Source: CAVVSQ01 sp963848825
Lineage (GTDB): Bacteria > Planctomycetota > Planctomycetia > Gemmatales > Gemmataceae
Assembly (NCBI GenBank): GCA_963848825.1
Contig: CAWKFA010000004.1
Coordinates: forward strand, 124,001 to 188,000
Direction of reading: 5' to 3'
Length of the DNA stretch: 64,000 nucleotides
Positions within the stretch are counted from its first letter, which is position 1. Each line of letters begins with the position of its first letter. The notes below the pieces were generated by a model that saw only the letters and a list, made by a program, of their open reading frames with translations, ran no database searches and had not been told where the DNA came from. Shown here piece after piece: positions 61,676-64,000 of the stretch. Made by a program: the position numbers and the translations under genes.

Positions 61676-61855
61676 CGCGATCAGGTCGCTCACCTGGCCG
61701 ATGCCCAGCGCCCGCGCTTGCGAGCGTACTTGTTCTGCCAGAGCATCAAGTTGAAATCAACCAGGTAGCGTGTGTGTTCTTTCTCGGGCGTATAGAGCAA
61801 CGCCGTGTACAGCATGCGATGCTCCACTTTGCTCGCTTGCACGCCTTGCATGGGC
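61676..61855 (-). pseudogene. ISKra4-family transposase, inverted internal fragment
   Basis: Minus-strand translation gives KVEHRMLYTALLYTPEKEHT, RYLVDFNLDALAEQVRSQAR and ALGIGQVSDLIAITD (the frame shifts once near 61745). This resembles the region before the second catalytic Asp of ISKra4-type transposases (LIAITDGG). Its orientation is opposite to the fragment at 61258-61670, and the two meet at about 61670. The match is from recalled family patterns. Confidence 0.55.
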
Positions 61856-61859
61856 ACGC

Positions 61860-62085
61860 TGGACGGGCGATCAGCAGAAGGTTTTTAATGATCTGGCACA
61901 AAACCATGCCCAATTCAAACTCTGGATAATCGTGTTCAGTGATGCGATTGCGGAGACACTACCAGACGGCATACGTGCTTCCGAAGGCCATTCATGGGTA
62001 GCTCTCCTTGATACTAGTGAAACAGCCGACCTTGTGTGTACAAGTACGTGAATTTCGCCGCCGACTTTCTATAAGATTCTCTTTT
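61860..62085. other. Unassigned stretch beside the ISKra4 pieces
   Basis: A plus-strand open frame (61770-62051) has a plausible protein-like end (WTGDQQKVFNDLAQNHAQFK, then GIRASEGHSWVALLDTSETA) but its first part is the antisense of the ISKra4 piece. It may be the 3' end of a gene truncated by the mobile DNA. No family recognised. Confidence 0.3.
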
Positions 62086-64000
62086 TCAATCGTCGCCCAT
62101 TTCGTTCCTGGCGTTTGCCAGGTCTGCAAAAGCTTTGTCCACCAAATCAATATGTGAAGGTTCTTGCCGATTGATTGCTTGCTTCAGTTCTCCGGCGAAG
62201 GGATCAATCTCCCTGCCAACTGCCTGGGGTTGGCTTGAGGCATCCAGCCAATCTGGGTCAGATGCCCCATTCCAAATAATGTTGCTGAGCGACTGCCTTA
62301 CTAAATCGACGTACGCGGAAGCAACCGTGCTACGAGCAAGGGCCAGAAACACTTGCTCCGTCATTAGCTGTGCTGGGCTATCCCAATAGAGTAGGGTGTT
62401 GAGCAACGGCAGGTTGCCGATGAGGAATGTTTGGCCTCCAGGTGGTGAGACGACATTCGTTGGGAACCCCAAGGACCGGTTGGCCAAGAGGCTAGCTGAA
62501 ATACCGTGGACTGTCTCGCCTGTCCTCGAAGTCGGTAATAACAGGGGCATCGGCCGTCCCCAGGGATTCATTATTGACCAGGGCATCGACCACTACGGGC
62601 TGGTTGGTTCGACGTGCCGCGTCGGTGCTTACTGGGCTGTTGGAAGTGGCCGCGGAAACCGGGCCGAAGCCGGTCGGCAAAAACAACTGATCGATCCCTG
62701 AGCCAAGAATCAATCCGCCCTGAGAATCCGCCAAACTTGTGCCGAACCACTGGCCATACGGTGTCGCCGCGTTCACAAGCTGCACCGCAGTGGCTTGAAC
62801 CGTCACGCTCGGCGCAACGTGGAAGGCGATTTTGACCAAGCTACCCGCTTCTGTAACGGTAATCGGCGTCGCGCTGTAAAGCTGGATGCCGATCTGACCA
62901 GTTGTTTGATCTACCACTGAGGAGATGTGCCAGCCTGTGGCCTGGGTGGCTACACTTCCCAGCGTGATGTCCCCCGGTGTTACGCTCACGATGGACGGAT
63001 CATAGGTCAGTGCCAGGGTTGATTCGGACAAGCCCGTGCTGCCGCCGGGATGCGGATCGTCGATCATGACGGCTACGTTGACAATGGACGAAGAGTCGGC
63101 GGTCCTGGGCACATGGGTCTGGCTAAGGCTCAACGTCGGATCGGCGGCATTGGGCGAATGAATGGTGTTCGGGTTTACGTAATTCGGGTTGTTTAGGGGC
63201 AATTGCGTGGGTGGCATGGGAATCTGGCCTGGCGCGAGTTGCGCAACGTAGGCATCCAGTGTGCTCACATCGCCGGCATCCACTGAGATATCGCCGGCAA
63301 CGTCGCCGATGAGCGCTGGATCAAGTTGCGCATAGGCGCTGAAGCCCGTGCCGCCACCGGTTGCGATTGTGTTGGCGGCAAGCTTATCTAGCCCATTGAT
63401 GACTTTGTCGCCATTCACGTCGCCGAAGTAAGCATTGACATGAACACCGTTGGCGGCCGCCGCGCCGGTGACGGCGCCCTGGTTAATGACAATGCTGCCA
63501 AGCTGAAGTTGCTCTTTGGCCTGGTAAAGACCGAGTGCGGCGGCGCCGGTGCCGGAGGGGACCACGGCCGTGATGTCCCCAAGCACAAGCGGGCTTGTCG
63601 GCGTCGCGGATTGCGGATTGGCGTCGGCGTAGTGGAAAGTGGCCACACCGCCAGTATTGGAAACCAGCGTAAGCGTCGCCGCTGGATCGCTGGCATCGCT
63701 GCTGGCGCCAAAGACGGTGCCGGAAATGTTGAGCAGCGAGGCGTTGTAATTTAGCGTGAAGGTCACGTCGGTCACGTTGGCGGCGTTGTAGAGAGTGATC
63801 GGGATACCGGCGGCGCCGTTATTGGGCACTTCAATCGGCGTATTGCTGTCAGGACCGCGGGCAAAATCGGGAATGCCGAGGACAGGCGTCTTGTTAGCTT
63901 GGTAATGCGTCGTGAAGGTGGTAGTGAAGTTGCCATGGCCGCCGTTATTGGCGCCATCCAAACTCGCCCCAAGGGCGTCGACGAAGCCACTTGTCCCCGT
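62086..64000 (-). pseudogene. Cohesin- and dockerin-like surface protein, partial, one frameshift
   Basis: The gene enters from beyond the right edge. First cohesin-like domain at about 63880-63440 (ITLYNAANVTDVTFTLNYNA; LVLGDITAVVPSGTGAA). Then two dockerin-type I-like segments, GDVNGDKVINGLDKLAANTI and IGDVAGDISVDAGDVSTLDA (about 63425-63230), with Asp/Asn at calcium-binding positions. A second cohesin-like domain follows (about 63120-62700, VAVMIDDPHPGGSTGLSEST; SLVKIAFHVAPSVTVQATAV). One shift at about 62520 separates ITDFED from TGETVHGISASLLANRSLGF; the C-terminus (to 62086) is helical and acidic, ending FADLANARNEMGDD. Partner binding through cohesin-dockerin contact is inferred. Confidence 0.82.

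Noticed and set aside
61770..62051. 93-codon plus-strand frame near the ISKra4 pieces
   Set aside because: Its first half is antisense to transposase sequence; only the second half looks protein-like, so no gene was called.

Overview
The window looks like a chromosomal segment of a planctomycete, most likely a Gemmataceae-type member of the Planctomycetota. Support comes from paired DUF1549/DUF1553 and DUF1501 genes, an ECF sigma factor next to a Ser/Thr kinase with WD40 and TPR repeats, a giant surface protein carrying the planctomycetal LEDRVLLA leader motif, a MoxR-DUF58-BatA-like operon, and a 23S-5S rRNA operon with no 16S gene beside it. The genus cannot be named from the sequence alone. 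A striking property of the whole window is that most long genes are broken by one or more frameshifts, while their codon use and motifs remain intact. Several breaks lie in homopolymers or short GC repeats, which points to base-calling or assembly indels more than to real decay.

Layout. 0-2 kb: end of a dienelactone hydrolase gene and a GT39-like membrane protein. 2.05-6.1 kb (minus): terminator, 5S and 23S rRNA, with a 311-nt intervening sequence in the 23S gene, a leader with a boxA-like site, and a promoter. 6.2-10.4 kb (plus): DUF1549/DUF1553 protein, EF-P and DUF1501 protein. 10.5-22.2 kb: housekeeping and hypothetical genes (pyruvate kinase, RluA-type pseudouridine synthase, PfkB kinase, a secreted 927-residue protein, D-2-hydroxyacid dehydrogenase, MtaB, STAS and J-domain-like proteins). 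22.4-26.9 kb: envelope cluster of an MsbA-like ABC exporter, a GT39/ArnT-like transferase and a GT2 transferase. 26.9-29.5 kb: lipoprotein, PilZ and SET-domain genes, and palindromic repeats.

29.5-39.2 kb (minus): one operon reading NHL lipoprotein, large VWA membrane protein, MoxR ATPase, DUF58, BatA-like VWA protein and methyltransferase, with 1-nt stop/start overlaps or gaps. 39.3-41.4 kb: structured palindromic repeats and an ISL3-family element with 25-bp inverted repeats. 41.4-46.1 kb: ECF sigma factor and kinase-WD40-TPR receptor. 46.3-58.1 kb: a gene for a roughly 3,900-residue surface protein with beta-type adhesin repeats, a CARDB-like domain, an RHS/YD core, Ig/MBG domains and a glycine-rich repeat tail, ending at a strong terminator.

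58.1-62.1 kb is a transposon graveyard: an IS21 istB fragment, a complete ISNCY-family element with a 17-bp flanking duplication, and two oppositely oriented ISKra4 pieces. It separates the giant gene from a second surface-protein gene (cohesin-dockerin-cohesin) that runs off the right edge.
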